From positions 1 to 64,000 of the forward strand of contig CP050848.1 in assembly GCA_014873095.1 (NCBI GenBank): a DNA stretch of 64,000 nt. Reading direction: 5' to 3'. Position 1 is the first letter of the stretch, and the number at the start of each line of letters is the position of its first letter. The DNA is from Planctomycetales bacterium ZRK34. Its GTDB lineage: Bacteria > Planctomycetota > Phycisphaerae > Phycisphaerales > Zrk34. Of the stretch, positions 1-11,400 are shown piece after piece. A program made the translations under genes and the position numbers. Below the pieces are notes generated by a model. It saw only the letters and a list, made by a program, of their open reading frames with translations. It was not told the origin of the DNA and made no database searches.

Positions 1-685
1 CGTGGCCTGCAAACACACGCACATCAGAGCCCCGACCGGCGACGACATGCATGGAAAACTCCGTCCCGAGATCGATCACCTTCAAACCCTCAGCCCCGTG
101 GACGGTAAAACCGGCGGCTGCAGGTGGGACGGTCGCGTAAAGCTCGCCGCGCTGGAGGCGGGCGGTGTTCTGGTTGATCAGGTGGAGCGTGGCGGGCGCG
201 TGCAGGTCGACGACGGCGCCGCGCTGGAACATGATTTGTGCAGAGCCGGCGGTGAGTGTGAGCTTGCCGGGCGTCAGCGCGCTGCCGAGGGCTGTGGGCA
301 CGGTCGACTCGCCGAAGACGGCGCCGTCGGTGTTGGTCAGCAGCGCGACGGTGGTGGATGACGGGTTGGGGGATTCAGATTGCGGGGCTGAGAAGAGGAT
401 GAACCAGGCGGTCAGGGCCAGGGCGATCAGCGCGGCGGCGGCGATGTACCAGACGCTTCGGCTGCGCCTCAGCGTCGGCGTGGGGGGTGTGGGAATCGCG
501 GCGGCCTGGTGATGGTGATGATCGATGAGCCAGGAGTGGACCAGGGACTTTTCAGTCAGCAGGTCGGGGGCGGATGGGTCGGACATGAGCCAGACGGTGA
601 AGTCGGCGAGGTCGGCGGGGTCGAGCGAGCCGTCGAGATAGGCGTCGATCTGGGTGAGTCGATCTGGTGATGATGGATGGGTCAT
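1..685 (-). CDS. FecR-domain membrane protein, 3' end outside window
   Basis: Partial gene; 228 codons are visible and the C-terminus lies beyond base 1. The start ATG (685-683) overlaps the stop of the upstream sigma gene in an ATGA arrangement, so the two are probably translationally coupled. Residues 1-55 are a soluble segment with a DGSLDPADLADF stretch, typical of the cytoplasmic part of planctomycete FecR proteins. A membrane helix lies at about 79-99. Residues from about 110 form a FecR domain (AGSAQIMFQRGAVVDLHAPA; LKVIDLGTEFSMHV). FecR proteins relay envelope signals to ECF sigma factors. By analogy with the gene at 61530-63179 the missing part may hold a LamG-like domain, but this is inference. 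Codons 67-80 coincide with a REP-like sequence. Confidence 0.85.
   Translation of the reverse strand, partial: MTHPSSPDRLTQIDAYLDGSLDPADLADFTVWLMSDPSAPDLLTEKSLVHSWLIDHHHHQAAAIPTPPTPTLRRSRSVWYIAAAALIALALTAWFILFSAPQSESPNPSSTTVALLTNTDGAVFGESTVPTALGSALTPGKLTLTAGSAQIMFQRGAVVDLHAPATLHLINQNTARLQRGELYATVPPAAAGFTVHGAEGLKVIDLGTEFSMHVVAGRGSDVRVFAGH
447..487 (-). repeat. REP-like sequence inside the FecR coding region
   Basis: On the minus strand this 41-nt stretch matches bases 51002-51040 except for two single-base gaps. Its core, GCTGAGGCGCAGCCGAAGC, is also the core of the palindromic repeats flanking the RAYT transposase near 37.2-37.9 kb. Here it encodes the basic residues just before the FecR membrane helix. 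Confidence 0.6.
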
Positions 686-1209
686 GTCGCTTGCTCCCGC
701 AGGGCGCGCTGGATGCACTGGCGGAGCACTTCACGGGCGCGGTGGAGCATTGATGAAACCGAGGCGGGCGTGGAGTTCAACTCGGCGGCGATGTCGGCCG
801 GTGACATGTCATGGCGGTAGCGGAGATCGAGCAGCCGGCGGGCGCTGGGGGTCGCTTTTTGGATGCAGGACTCGAGGGCGAGTCGACCGCGTTCGAGATC
901 GGGAAGACGAGCGGCGTAGGCGTCGGCGAGGCGGGCGATGGCGTCGGCGTCGAGCACAAGCGGGTCGCGCTGACGGCGACGGCGCCATTCGAGCACGACC
1001 AGGCGGGCAATACCGATCGCCCAGGCGACAAAGGGACGTGTCGGATCGTAATCATCGAAGCGCATCGCGGCGCGGTAGGCGACTTCCTGCAGCAGGTCGT
1101 CGACTTCGACGGGGTCGCGCACGAGGGTGCGCAGGAACGCCAGGATGCCCGGCTGGGCCTGGGTCCAGCGAACGGCGAGCTCGGCACGTTGTCGATCGGC
1201 CTGATTCAT
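682..1209 (-). CDS. ECF-type RNA polymerase sigma factor
   Basis: A 175-residue sigma-70 family protein that would direct RNA polymerase to a small regulon. Region 2 is visible at about residues 36-72 (VDDLLQEVAYRAAMRF, then RPFVAWAIGIARL). Region 4 with its helix-turn-helix is at about 122-162 (RRLLDLRYRHDMSPADIAAEL, then SMLHRAREVL). The length is typical of ECF factors. The stop overlaps the FecR gene start by ATGA, forming a sigma/FecR pair. It resembles the second sigma factor at 63176-63703 in sequence and arrangement (both have WT.AQP near the N-terminus and an FxAWAIGxAR motif). A small inverted repeat at 1222-1241 lies just upstream. Confidence 0.93.
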   Translation of the reverse strand: MNQADRQRAELAVRWTQAQPGILAFLRTLVRDPVEVDDLLQEVAYRAAMRFDDYDPTRPFVAWAIGIARLVVLEWRRRRQRDPLVLDADAIARLADAYAARLPDLERGRLALESCIQKATPSARRLLDLRYRHDMSPADIAAELNSTPASVSSMLHRAREVLRQCIQRALREQAT

Positions 1210-1221
1210 GGGCGCACACCT

Positions 1222-1241
1222 GCGTCAACAGGTATTGACGC
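1222..1241 (-). promoter_or_regulatory. Inverted repeat upstream of sigma gene
   Basis: GCGTCAA and TTGACGC pair across a six-base loop, 13 to 32 bases before the sigma start codon. It could be an operator or a leader hairpin near the ribosome binding site. Which of these it is cannot be decided from sequence. Confidence 0.35.
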
Positions 1242-1304
1242 GGGACGGATGAATCTAAGCGCAAAAAATGAAAAAAGATACTGACGGCCGGCGGGCGTGG
1301 GCGA

Positions 1305-2435
1305 TCAGCGCTGGTAGATGGGCAGGAAGTAGTTGTCGACGCTGAGGGCGATCACGGCCAGCGAGGTCGAATACACGGCGCCGGCCTGGGACTCGTTGCC
1401 GCGGTTGTTGAGCCAGGAGCCGTCGTCACGCTGAAGATTCAGCAGGAGTTGCTGGGTTTCAGCGAGGGCGCGGTCGGCGTATTTGCCGCCGCGCAGGTGC
1501 ATGCCGGTGGCGTAGTAGTAGGCCTGGTAGAAGAGGAAATTCATTTTGGATTCGGGGGGATGTTCCATGTGCCAGTCGGCGGAGCCGATGACCTCGGGGG
1601 CTTCGTAGAGACCGCAGACCTGCAGGGCGAGGAGCCCCGCGGCGGGCGCCTGGGCCTGGTGGTGGTTGCGTTCGTAGCCGAAGGGCGCGGCGGCTTTTTT
1701 CGGTTTGCCGTGCTCATCGCGATCGGAGCAGTACAGTCGCTTTAAGTATTCGACGGCGTCGTGGATCGCCGACTGCGGGACTTCGATGCCGGCGGACTCA
1801 GCCGAGCGCAAGGCCATGACCTGCCAGACGGTGACCGAGAGGTCTGAATCTTTGGAGTCGGGCATGTAGCGCCAGCCGCCCTGGTGGTTGTTGCCCTTGT
1901 GCACCCGCTGGGCGCGAACGATCAACTGGACGGCTTTGACGAGCTTGTTGCGGATGATCTTTTCCTGGGCGGGGTCCAGGCTCATGCCGAGCATTTCCGA
2001 GAGCATTAGGGTGATGATGCCGTGGCCGTACATGCGCGAGCCGTCTTTGCGACCGAAGTAACCTTCGTCGGTCTGGTTTTCATCGCGGAGGACGAACTCT
2101 AGGGCCAGGCGCATGGCGACGCCTTCGGGGGTTTTATCGGTGGGCTGATGACCGGCGGCGGCCAGCGCGAGCACTGCCAGCGAGCTCATGGCTGTTTGGG
2201 TTTTACGGTCGGTGATGGCGCCTTCGGAATCCTGCTGGGCGATGATGTAGGCGACGCCGCTTTGCACGGCGCGGAGGCGGCGCTGGCGGGCGGCCTCGGA
2301 GGTGGGGTCGGGTAGATCATCGGCGGCGAGCATCGACGAGACGGGGGTGATCGACAGGAGTGTTGCGATCAGCAGGAGGAGGAGACAGCGCCCCTTCGGG
2401 GCGGCCGCTAAGGGGATGTTTGGGGGGTGTGTCAT
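1305..2435 (-). CDS. Secreted prenyltransferase/squalene-cyclase-like repeat protein
   Basis: 376 residues. A hydrophobic leader at about 15-35 (CLLLLLIATLLSITPVSS) suggests export. The rest is built of alpha/alpha-toroid repeats like those of prenyltransferase and squalene oxidase families: AVQSGVAYIIAQQDSEGAI near the start, an AVEYLKRLYC segment mid-protein, and LLNLQRDDGSW near the end. In planctomycetes such proteins commonly close MoxR/DUF58/VWA operons, and this one begins inside the stop of the giant upstream gene (ATGA at 2432-2435). No catalytic assignment is possible; the fold alone does not show terpene cyclisation. It is the last gene of the operon starting at 19162. Confidence 0.8.
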   Translation of the reverse strand: MTHPPNIPLAAAPKGRCLLLLLIATLLSITPVSSMLAADDLPDPTSEAARQRRLRAVQSGVAYIIAQQDSEGAITDRKTQTAMSSLAVLALAAAGHQPTDKTPEGVAMRLALEFVLRDENQTDEGYFGRKDGSRMYGHGIITLMLSEMLGMSLDPAQEKIIRNKLVKAVQLIVRAQRVHKGNNHQGGWRYMPDSKDSDLSVTVWQVMALRSAESAGIEVPQSAIHDAVEYLKRLYCSDRDEHGKPKKAAAPFGYERNHHQAQAPAAGLLALQVCGLYEAPEVIGSADWHMEHPPESKMNFLFYQAYYYATGMHLRGGKYADRALAETQQLLLNLQRDDGSWLNNRGNESQAGAVYSTSLAVIALSVDNYFLPIYQR

Positions 2436-5400
2436 TGGGATTCGGACTCCTGCGCGCGGGCCTGCTCGGCGATGGCACGGAAGTAGGATTCGACGTAGGC
2501 GCGGTAGACGCCGTCGACGGACTCGCGGCGGCCTTCGAAAAGATCACGGGCGACCGACGGCGGGAGGTTGGCGTTCCAGCGTTCATCGCCGGGGCGCGGT
2601 GTGGCGGTTTCGGGATCGAGCGGGCCGGAGGGACCGCCGAGTTGGAGGGGGCCGTCGTCGGAGGGCGAGCCCTGGCCGAAGGGAACGGGGGCATTTCGCT
2701 GGACGGCCATGGCGTCGGCTTCGGCGCGGGCGGCCTGAGCGAGCGCGGCCATGGCGGCGGCCTGTGCAGCGGAGCGCGAGGCGGACTGAGACTGGGACTG
2801 GCTCTGCTGCGACTGTGATGACTGGGTCTGTGATGATTGCGACTGCTGGGCGGCGGCGTTCTGCATGGACTGTGACGCGGACTGGGCATCGGCCAGGGCG
2901 CGGGCGAGTTCGGCGGCGGCCTGCGGGCTGAGCTGGCCCTGGGCCAGCGGCGAAGCGGACTGCGGGGCGGTGTTGTCAGCGGCGGCGAGTTGCTCGGCGG
3001 ACGGCGGCGCGGAGAACGGCGGGCCGTCGAGGTCGGCGGTGGACGAGTCGATGGCATCGGCGGCCTGGTCGACGGACTGTGACGCCGCGGCCGGATCGGA
3101 AGTCTGAGCGAGCATCTGCTCGGCGGCGGGCACCTGTTTCTCCGCGGCGGCGGCGGCCTGCTCGGCGGCCTGCTGCAACGCCTGGGCACGCTCGGGCTGG
3201 GCGATGTGATTCAGCAACTCGCTGGCCTTGGCAAGCTCGGCGGCGGCTTCACGAACCCCCTGCTGAATGTCCGGCTGGGCGGCGCGGGCGAGTGTGGTCG
3301 CCAGACCGGCGGGCTGCTGCATGCGTGAAAGCTCATCGGCAACCTGCTGGGCATCACGCGCCAACTGGGCGACTTCCGGTCGGGTTTGATCCACAGCCTG
3401 GGCGGCTTCGGCAGCGGGCTTGGACTTGTCCGCGGCGGCCTTGGCTTGCTGATGTGCCTGGCCCGCTTCACCGGCAGCCTGATTAGCCTGCTGGGCGGCG
3501 GGGTTGCCGGGCGTCTGGTTGTTGGCATTTTGCGCGGCCTGGGCTGCGGTCATCGCGGCGCGGGCGGCATCTTCGGCATTTGCGGCAGCCTGGTTGGCGG
3601 CGGCGAGACCGGCCTCGGGTGTTGCGGGGGTGGCGGGGTCATCGGCGGCGGCATCGAGGGCCTGCTCGGCGGCGGCGATCGCTTGGCCGGCAGACTCGGC
3701 GGCCTGCTGCATGGCGGCGTTGGCAGCATCGGTGTCATTCGGCGGCGCGGCCTGAGCGCGATCGGCGGCATCTTGCGCCTGTTCGGCGGCAGCGGCAGCC
3801 TGCTGGGCGGCGCGCTGGGCGACCTCGGCGGCGGGCGCCTGGTTGGCCTTGGCGGTGTCGGCGGCCTTGTTCGCAGCATCGGCGGCCTGCTTGGCGGCAC
3901 GGGCGAGTTCGTTGGCGCGAGCGGCGGCCTGTGGCACTTGCATCGGCGCGTCGGCACGTTCAGCGGCTTGCTGGGCTGCGATGCGGGCGGGCTCGGATTC
4001 ATCCTTGGCCCCAGCGAGCTTGGCGGCTTCGGAGGCAGCGTCGGCAGCCTGGTTGGCATTGTCGGCAGCCTGGCGGGTCATCTGGGCGACCTGCTGGCGC
4101 GGCGCAGATTTGTCAGCCCCGGCCTGTGCTTCGGCGGCGGCCTGTGCGGTAGCTTGCGCCGCATCGAGCGCGGCATCGGCAGACTCGGCGGCAGCGAGTT
4201 CGGCCTGTTCTGCGGCCTCGGCGGATTCACGCTGCATGCGGTCGGTCGACTCGGCCAAACGCTTGGCGGAATCAGCGGTGCGTTCAGCTTGCTTACGGGC
4301 CTCCTGAGATGGGTCGTTCCACGGCGACTGTTCGGCGGCCTGTTTGGCGGCAGCGGCGGCGTCCGCTGCGTGAGCGGCGGCTTCAGCAGCTTCGTTGACC
4401 GCCTGCTCGGCGGCGCGGCGGTTTGCCACGGCGTCGGGTGTCGAGGTCTGCTTGGCCAGTTGCTGAGCGGCGTCGGCGGACTGGCGCGCCTCGGCGGCGG
4501 CCTGCTGAGCGGCCTGTGCTGAACGCTGGGCCTCGGGTGATGCGGCCTTGTCCGCGGCCGCGGCGGTCGCTTTCTCGGCGGCCTGCTCGGCAGCGGCGGC
4601 CAGGTCACGGGCCTGGTCGGCGGCCTGTCGTGCCTGATCACCGCGCGGCGACTTCTGGGCGGCGACTTCGGCGGCCTCGCGGGCTGATTCAGCGGACTGG
4701 GTTGCACGCTCGGCGGCGCGGCGGGCCTGCTGAGCATTTTCAGCGACCGCGGGATTGTCACTGGAAGGGGCGAGTTGCTCGGCGGCAGCGGCAGCCTGCT
4801 GCGCGGCGGCGGCGTTTTCAGCAGCTTCGGCGGCGGCCTGTTCAGCGGCCATCGCGCCGGGCTGCGGCTTGGCGGATTCAGCGGCAGCCTGTGCGGCATC
4901 CGCGGCCTGCTCGGCAGCCTGATTCATCTGGGCAAGCTGTTCTTCCGGCGGCGCGGCTTCAGCAAGCTGCATGGCCTGGTTGGCTTTTTCGACCGCCTGC
5001 TGTGCGGACTCGGCGGCGTCGGCGGCATGACGCTCGGCGACCGCAGCGTCGGGCTGCTGCTCGGTGATCTTGTCGGCGTTGCGGCGGGCTTCTTCGGTGG
5101 CCTGGCGCGTCTCGTTGGCAGCCTGGCGGGTTTCGTTGGCCGGGCGATGCGAGCGCCCATCACGTGAAGCAACCTGTGCGGCCTGTTCGGCGGCTTCGCG
5201 TGCCTGCTGGGCGCTGGCGGCTGCGGCATCGAGCTTGTCGGCGGCTTCGGCGGCGGCCTGCTGCACCTGCTGGTTCATGGCGTCGATGGACTGCTGCGCG
5301 TTGTCGGCGGCGGCGTCGGCTTTGTTGGCAGCGTCGGCGGTCGCATCACGCTCGGCCTGCATGTTGTTGTCAACCGGCTGATCGGCGTCGGGGGCAGACG

Positions 5401-8400
5401 ATTCGGCGGCCTGCTTGGCGAGTTCGGCGGCGCGACGGGCGTAGCGGACGGCCTCGTCGGCCTGGCGCGCGGCGTTGGCGGTGTCGGCGGCCTGGTCGAT
5501 CGCGTTCTGGTCGGGCTCGGCAGCCTTGGCGGCGGCCTGGCGTGACTCGGCGGCGTTCTTCTGCGCCGCCTCGGCGGACTTGCGTGCTTCATCCGCCTGC
5601 TTGCGGAGATTGTCCGCCTGGGGCGACTCGGCGGCTTTGGCTTTGTCAGCAAGCTGCTGGGCCTGCTCGGCGGCGCGCTGGGCGGCATCGGCGGCACGGG
5701 TCGCCTGATCAGCGATGGCGGCGGCCTTGTCGGGCGAACGCGCGGTCTGGGCCTGGGCGGCAGCTTCCTGCGCGTCGGCGGCCTGAGCCTGGGCGGCTTC
5801 GGCGGCGCGCGTGGCGCGATCGGCGGCGGCCTGCGCTTCGGGGGCCTGGGCGGGCTGATTGTGGGCCACGGCGGCGGCGGCGCGGTTGGCGTTGTCAGCC
5901 AGTTCGGCGGACTTTTCAGCAAGTTTTTCGGCGGACTTGCTGACGTTGTGAATCTCCCACGGGTTGGGCGCTTTGTCGGCCCAATCCTGTAAGGCCTGCT
6001 GGGCCTGATCGGCGTGGTGGGCAGCGGCATCGGCGGCGCGGGTCGCTTCGGCGGCGGCCTGCTGGGCTTCGGGGGCCTTGGGTTTGTTCTGCGCGGCGGC
6101 GGCTTCGGCGGCCTGGTTGGCCATCTCGGCGGCGCGCTGTGCGGCGGCGGCGAGGTCAGCGGCCTGCTGGGCCTGATCGGCCGGTGACTGGTGAGCTTCG
6201 GCGGGTTCGGGTTCTGCGGCGGCAGCCTGCTGAGCCTCGGCGGCGGCGCGACGCGCATCGGCGAGGGCCTGTCGCATACGACGCTCGGCGGCGGACTCGG
6301 TCGGCGCCTTTTCGGCGGCGCGCTGAGCGGACTCGGCGGCGGCGGCGGCCTGGTTGGCGGCGGTGTCAGCCTTGCGGGCGAGTTCGGCGGCGGCCTCGGC
6401 CTGCGGTGAGTTGTCAGCCTTGGCCTTATCGGCCGATCGCTTGGCGGACTCGGCGGCGCGGCGGGCGGCTTCGGCGGCCTGTTTGGCGGCGGCGGCGACT
6501 TCGGCGGTGTCGGCGGATTCCTTCGCGGCGAGGTCGGCGGCCTGATCAAGGTTGTTGGCGGCATCGTTCATCGCGACGGCGCGCTCGACACCCTGGGCCG
6601 CGCGATCGGCCTCGGCGGCGGCGGCCTTGGCAGCTTCAGCGGCGGCGGTGGCGATGTCGGCAGCTTCGTCGACCTTGGCGGCCTGATCAGTTTCGGCGGC
6701 CTTGCTGCGGGCGGTGTCGGCGGCGCTGGCGGCCATATCCGCAGCCTCGGCGGCGCGCTTGGCGGCTTCCTTAGCGGCAGTCGCCTGATCCATCGCCGCC
6801 TGCTGCTGGGTGGTTTCGGCACGTTCGGCGGCGGCGTCGATCGCCTGTTCGGCGCGGGCGGCCGCATCGGCGAGCTGGCGGGCCTGGTTCAACGGGTTGT
6901 TGGGATCCTGCGGCGCGTGGACCGCCTGATCGAGGGCGGCGCGGGACTCGTTGAGTTTGTCGGCGAGCTCGTGGTCGTTTGCTTTGTTGGCTTTGTCGAT
7001 GGCCTGGGGCAGATCGCGGTTGACCAGTTCGCTGGCTTTTTTCTGCAACTCGGCGATCTTCTCACGGGCCGGGTCGGTGGCGGCGGAGTCCGGCGGCTGG
7101 GCCTGTCGAATGGCCTCGGCCATGTCGCGCTCGCGCTGGGCCAGGGCGCGGAGATCTTCGACGCCCTTGGTGGCGGCCTGCTCGGCGATGTCACGCACCT
7201 GCTGGGCGACGTCGGTATCCTGCTGGGCCAATTCGGCGAGCATCTCGGCCTGTTCTTCGGCCTGCTTTTCGGCCAGTTCGGCGAGGGCTTCGAGCTTCTT
7301 GTAACGCTCGTCGAGTTCCTGGGCGATGCCGAGTTCGGACTCAGCTTCGCGGTACTGGTCCACGAGATCGGAGGCGGACTGGTTTTTATCCCGGCGGTCG
7401 AAGAAGTCGGCAGCGCGGGCGAGTTCCTCGGCCAGGGCCTTGTCGCCGGCGGCGGCATCGTTCAGTCGCGCCACGACCGACTCGCTGGGCGCTTCATCCA
7501 CAGCCCGATCATGCTCGACGCGGGCGCGATGCGCACGGTCGAAGATCAGCGGGCGCATCGTGTCGATCGTTCGCATCTGCTCGCGATCCTCGGCGGATAG
7601 CGGATCCAGCGTCGCGACGTGCTGGCGGATCGCCGCATCGGCCACGGCGATCTGTCGCTCGACCGCTCCGAGCTGTGACGACAGCGCGACCACGGCCGGC
7701 CGGGCTTCTTCAACCGCCAGCGCACGTACGGTTTCACCGAGTCGGTTCGCATCGCCACTGAGCGTCAGCGAATCTTTCGAAGCCTTGCGAAGCATCTGCG
7801 CGATCGTCGGCGAGGCGGAGGCCAACGTGCGACGCGCCGGCTTCACAGCAACCTGGGCGCGCTTCAGCAACTGATTCAATCGCTCGGCCAGACGCTGCAG
7901 CGGTTCATGAACATCCAGCGGACTGCGCACCGACGGACGATACGCCATCTCGCTGTGCACCGCCGCCGCGTCGGGTGAACCGATGATGTCGATCAGCTCG
8001 TTGACGATGGCGGGGTCGACTTTGGTCTCGCGTAGTGAATCGACGGCGTCGATCATGCGGTCCAGCGCGAAGTCCCACTGGCGTGGGTGCAGCGTGTGGG
8101 CTGCGGGGGTATGCGACTGCCACTTCTCGCGGGCGGCGAGGCGTGTGACGGTCGATGCCGCCTCGGCCAAGTTGTGCACAGCGGTGAGCGTCGCCAGCGG
8201 CTTGTCGATGCGCTCGCGCAGGCTTTCGGTGACATTGAGTGCAAGCTGATCGGCGCCGGGCTCGACGGCCAGGTAGGCGCGTTTGAGATGATCGACACCG
8301 CGCGCCGCCAGGCCAAGGTCGGCGGCGTAACGGTGGTCGGCATCGGGCCGAGCGGACTCGAGCGTGGCAGTCGCCTGAAGCTGATCGACCGCGGCCGGCC

Positions 8401-11400
8401 AGGCGACATCAAACAGGCCGGGCTTCATCTCGTCGATGTCTTCGAGGTACTTCCTGCGTTTGTCGTCGTTGTCCTGCTTGTCGGCTTTCTTGAGCAGCGA
8501 CTGGTACCGGTTGATCTTGCTGACCAGGTCATCCAGGGCGCGGGCGGCGTTGTAGGTTTCACGGCCAAGCTCACGCCGCGTGTCCTGACGATCTTTGGCA
8601 GTGTCGACGGAAAAGCGCGTCACGGCGATCGATGCGTCGGCGATGTCGACCGGCGCATCAGCGGCCGCCTGGAGGTTGAAATGACCGAGCCCATACCCGT
8701 CGCCCCGCCGGAACTTGAACACGATGTCGAAGCTGGCCCCGGCTGGATCGATGATCGGCTCGGCGAGTGTGAACACTGCGCTGCGCAGGCGCGTCACATC
8801 ACAGTCATAGCGCCAGTCGCTTCCTTCGTTGTTGTCACCGGCACGATCGACGCGGCCGTCGTCAGATGCGCGTGCCAAACGCACCTTGTCAACGCGCATT
8901 GTTTTGCCGTTCCGCTGAATCTGCATCTCGTGCAGGGCGAACGTGCCGTCACCGGCGAGCCCCGCCCCGCCTCGGTCGTGTGTCGACGCGGGCAGCGTGT
9001 CCAACCGAATCGCCGAGATGCGCGGCTGATCGCTTCGCACCGACAGGCGATACTCGTCCGACGTGCGCTCAGCATCGTGCACCTTGATTGAACCATCCGG
9101 CTCGACGCTGAGCGTCGCCCCGCTGGAAGCGGTCGCCTTGTCGATCGTCAGCGGCAGCCACGGGCTGCGGTACGGCGGCTGCTTGTTGACCTCGGCGAGC
9201 GCCGCCTCGGCGCGGTCGTCGAGTTTGGGTGCGACATCGGCGGCCTTGTCGTCTTTGTTCTTATCCTTGTCGACCATCTTCTCGAGCAGTTGCTTGGCCC
9301 GATCGGTCAGACGGCCGGCGTCCAGTTCGTGAGCTTCGGCGAGCAGGTCGGTGACGGAGGCAAGCTGCTGGGCGATGGCTGTGCGACGACGCTCAATGCG
9401 CAGGTCACCGCCGGGCCCCTTGGCGATGATGTCGTGCTGAACATCCATGCGGTGTCGATCCGAAGCCGCCACGCGCATGCCTTCGTCGGCCACATCCGCC
9501 AGTTCCGCGGTGAGCACACGCTTGTCGCGCGATCGCAAATCACGAATCAACCCGCGGGCTCGGTCCATCGTACTGCGCGGCTTGGCGAACAGCTTCTTCT
9601 GCCGCTCGGGGTCGGCCTCCGCAGCAGCCTCACGCTGCTCGACAATCATCTCGCGCCCCATCACCGCGCGCACGCGGGCCAGCGACTCACCGATCGTCCG
9701 CATGTTCTGCGCATCGCCGCCGGCCGCGACCGCCCCTTCCGCCGCCCGAACCTGCTCGATCGTTCGATCGATCTCGCTGAGCCACTGCCCGGTCAACTGA
9801 TCCATCGACGCCCGGTACACATCGCGCTGTCGGCTATCCACCGGCGCCGCCCGGTAGCGGTCAGCCATTTCGTCGAATTCTTTTTCCATCGGAGCCAGTC
9901 GGTCGTGCAGACTCCGCAATCCCTGATACACCGTCCGCTGAGCTTCCAGCGCCCGCTGGCGATCGGCGGGTATACCCGTGCCCGCCACGCTGAGTTTCAG
10001 CGGCGCCGACTCGGCGGACAGTCCCTTAAGGTCGACGGCCACCAGCTTCGTCAACACGACGTCGCCGTTGCTGAGGTTCAGGTCCATCAGGTCCCACGGC
10101 TGATCGATGTCGACCTGCGCCCCGGTCGGCGTCGTCGACGACAGCTTCGCCCACTTGTGCTCGTTGACCTTGACCCACTGCTCGATCCGCCGCAGCCCGA
10201 ACTCGTCTTCAGCCCGCCCGCGCACCGCCACCACATCCCGCGGCGCGACCATCGCCTCGTCGCCCGGCTCGGTCATCACCACCGTCGGCACCAGGTCCGG
10301 CTGGGCGTTGATCTCGTACTGCGGGCTCGGGTCGTTCACAAAGCCCGTGTCGGCGCCGACAATGTAAACCGAATACTCACCGCTCATGTCGATCGGCACC
10401 GTCGCATGAGCGCGCGTCGGCGAATCGACCGTCAACGGAATCGACTTCTCATCGTCGGTCGTCAGGCGCAGCTCGCCGTTGGCGATCGGCTGATCGGTTT
10501 CGATGACCAGGTCGACCTGCGTCTGCTCGACGGCGGTCAGGTGCCCGTCAGGGTCGCGGCTGACGCTCGACTCGGCGCCGGTGTATTCCGGGTAGCGATA
10601 TGTTTTTTCGAACATCACGACATTGGGGCGCGGCCGGGTCGTGATCGTGTGATACGCCGTGACGGCATCGCCGGCCAGCACGCGGTATTTCAGCGCCGTT
10701 TCACCGGGGCGCAGCTCGGCGGTGTACTGGTTCGGATTCTCCACCGAACGGGTCATTTCAATATCGCGCCGCCGCTCGCCTTCGTAGGTCTCCAGCGTCG
10801 CCAGATCGATATCACCGATCACGTCGATCAACACCGGCACGCGATCGCCGCTGGGCACCATCCGGTCCGCCGGCGACGGCTTGACGATGCGCACCTGAAC
10901 ATTCGACACGCGATCGACATTGCTCATCGGCACCGCCGCGCGCCACACCAGCTTCGCATACGGCGAGCCCGGCATCACCATCAGCGTCAAAGAACCGACA
11001 AACACCACCCCCGCCGCGATGATCCAACCCACGATCAACCGCCACGGCAGCATCCGCTCCACCTGCACGCCGCTGATTCGATCCGCCACCGAGTCCTGCA
11101 GCAGCTTGCGGAAGATCGGCGAGTCGTAGCGGTGTTTCTCGTCGTCAGAAAGTTCAACCGCCGACAGCAGGTCTTCGTGAAACGTCTGGTCCGAGGATTC
11201 AATCAGGCTCGCCAGTTCGCAGTCGTTGGGGATGTGCACCATCAGGCGCAGGCAGGTGATCCACGTGACCGCGGCCACAGTGATGTACCCGCCGATGCTC
11301 AGCGCCCACCGCGCGCCGTCACTGAGGACGAACAGCCAGTCGATCATCGCCGCCAGCGCGAACACGCCCAGCAGGCTGACCACCGCCGCGCACAGACCGC

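Noticed and set aside
3386..4522. Plus-strand glycine-rich frame of 378 codons
   Set aside because: It arises from the complement of alanine-rich codons of the giant gene and has no start context or domain.
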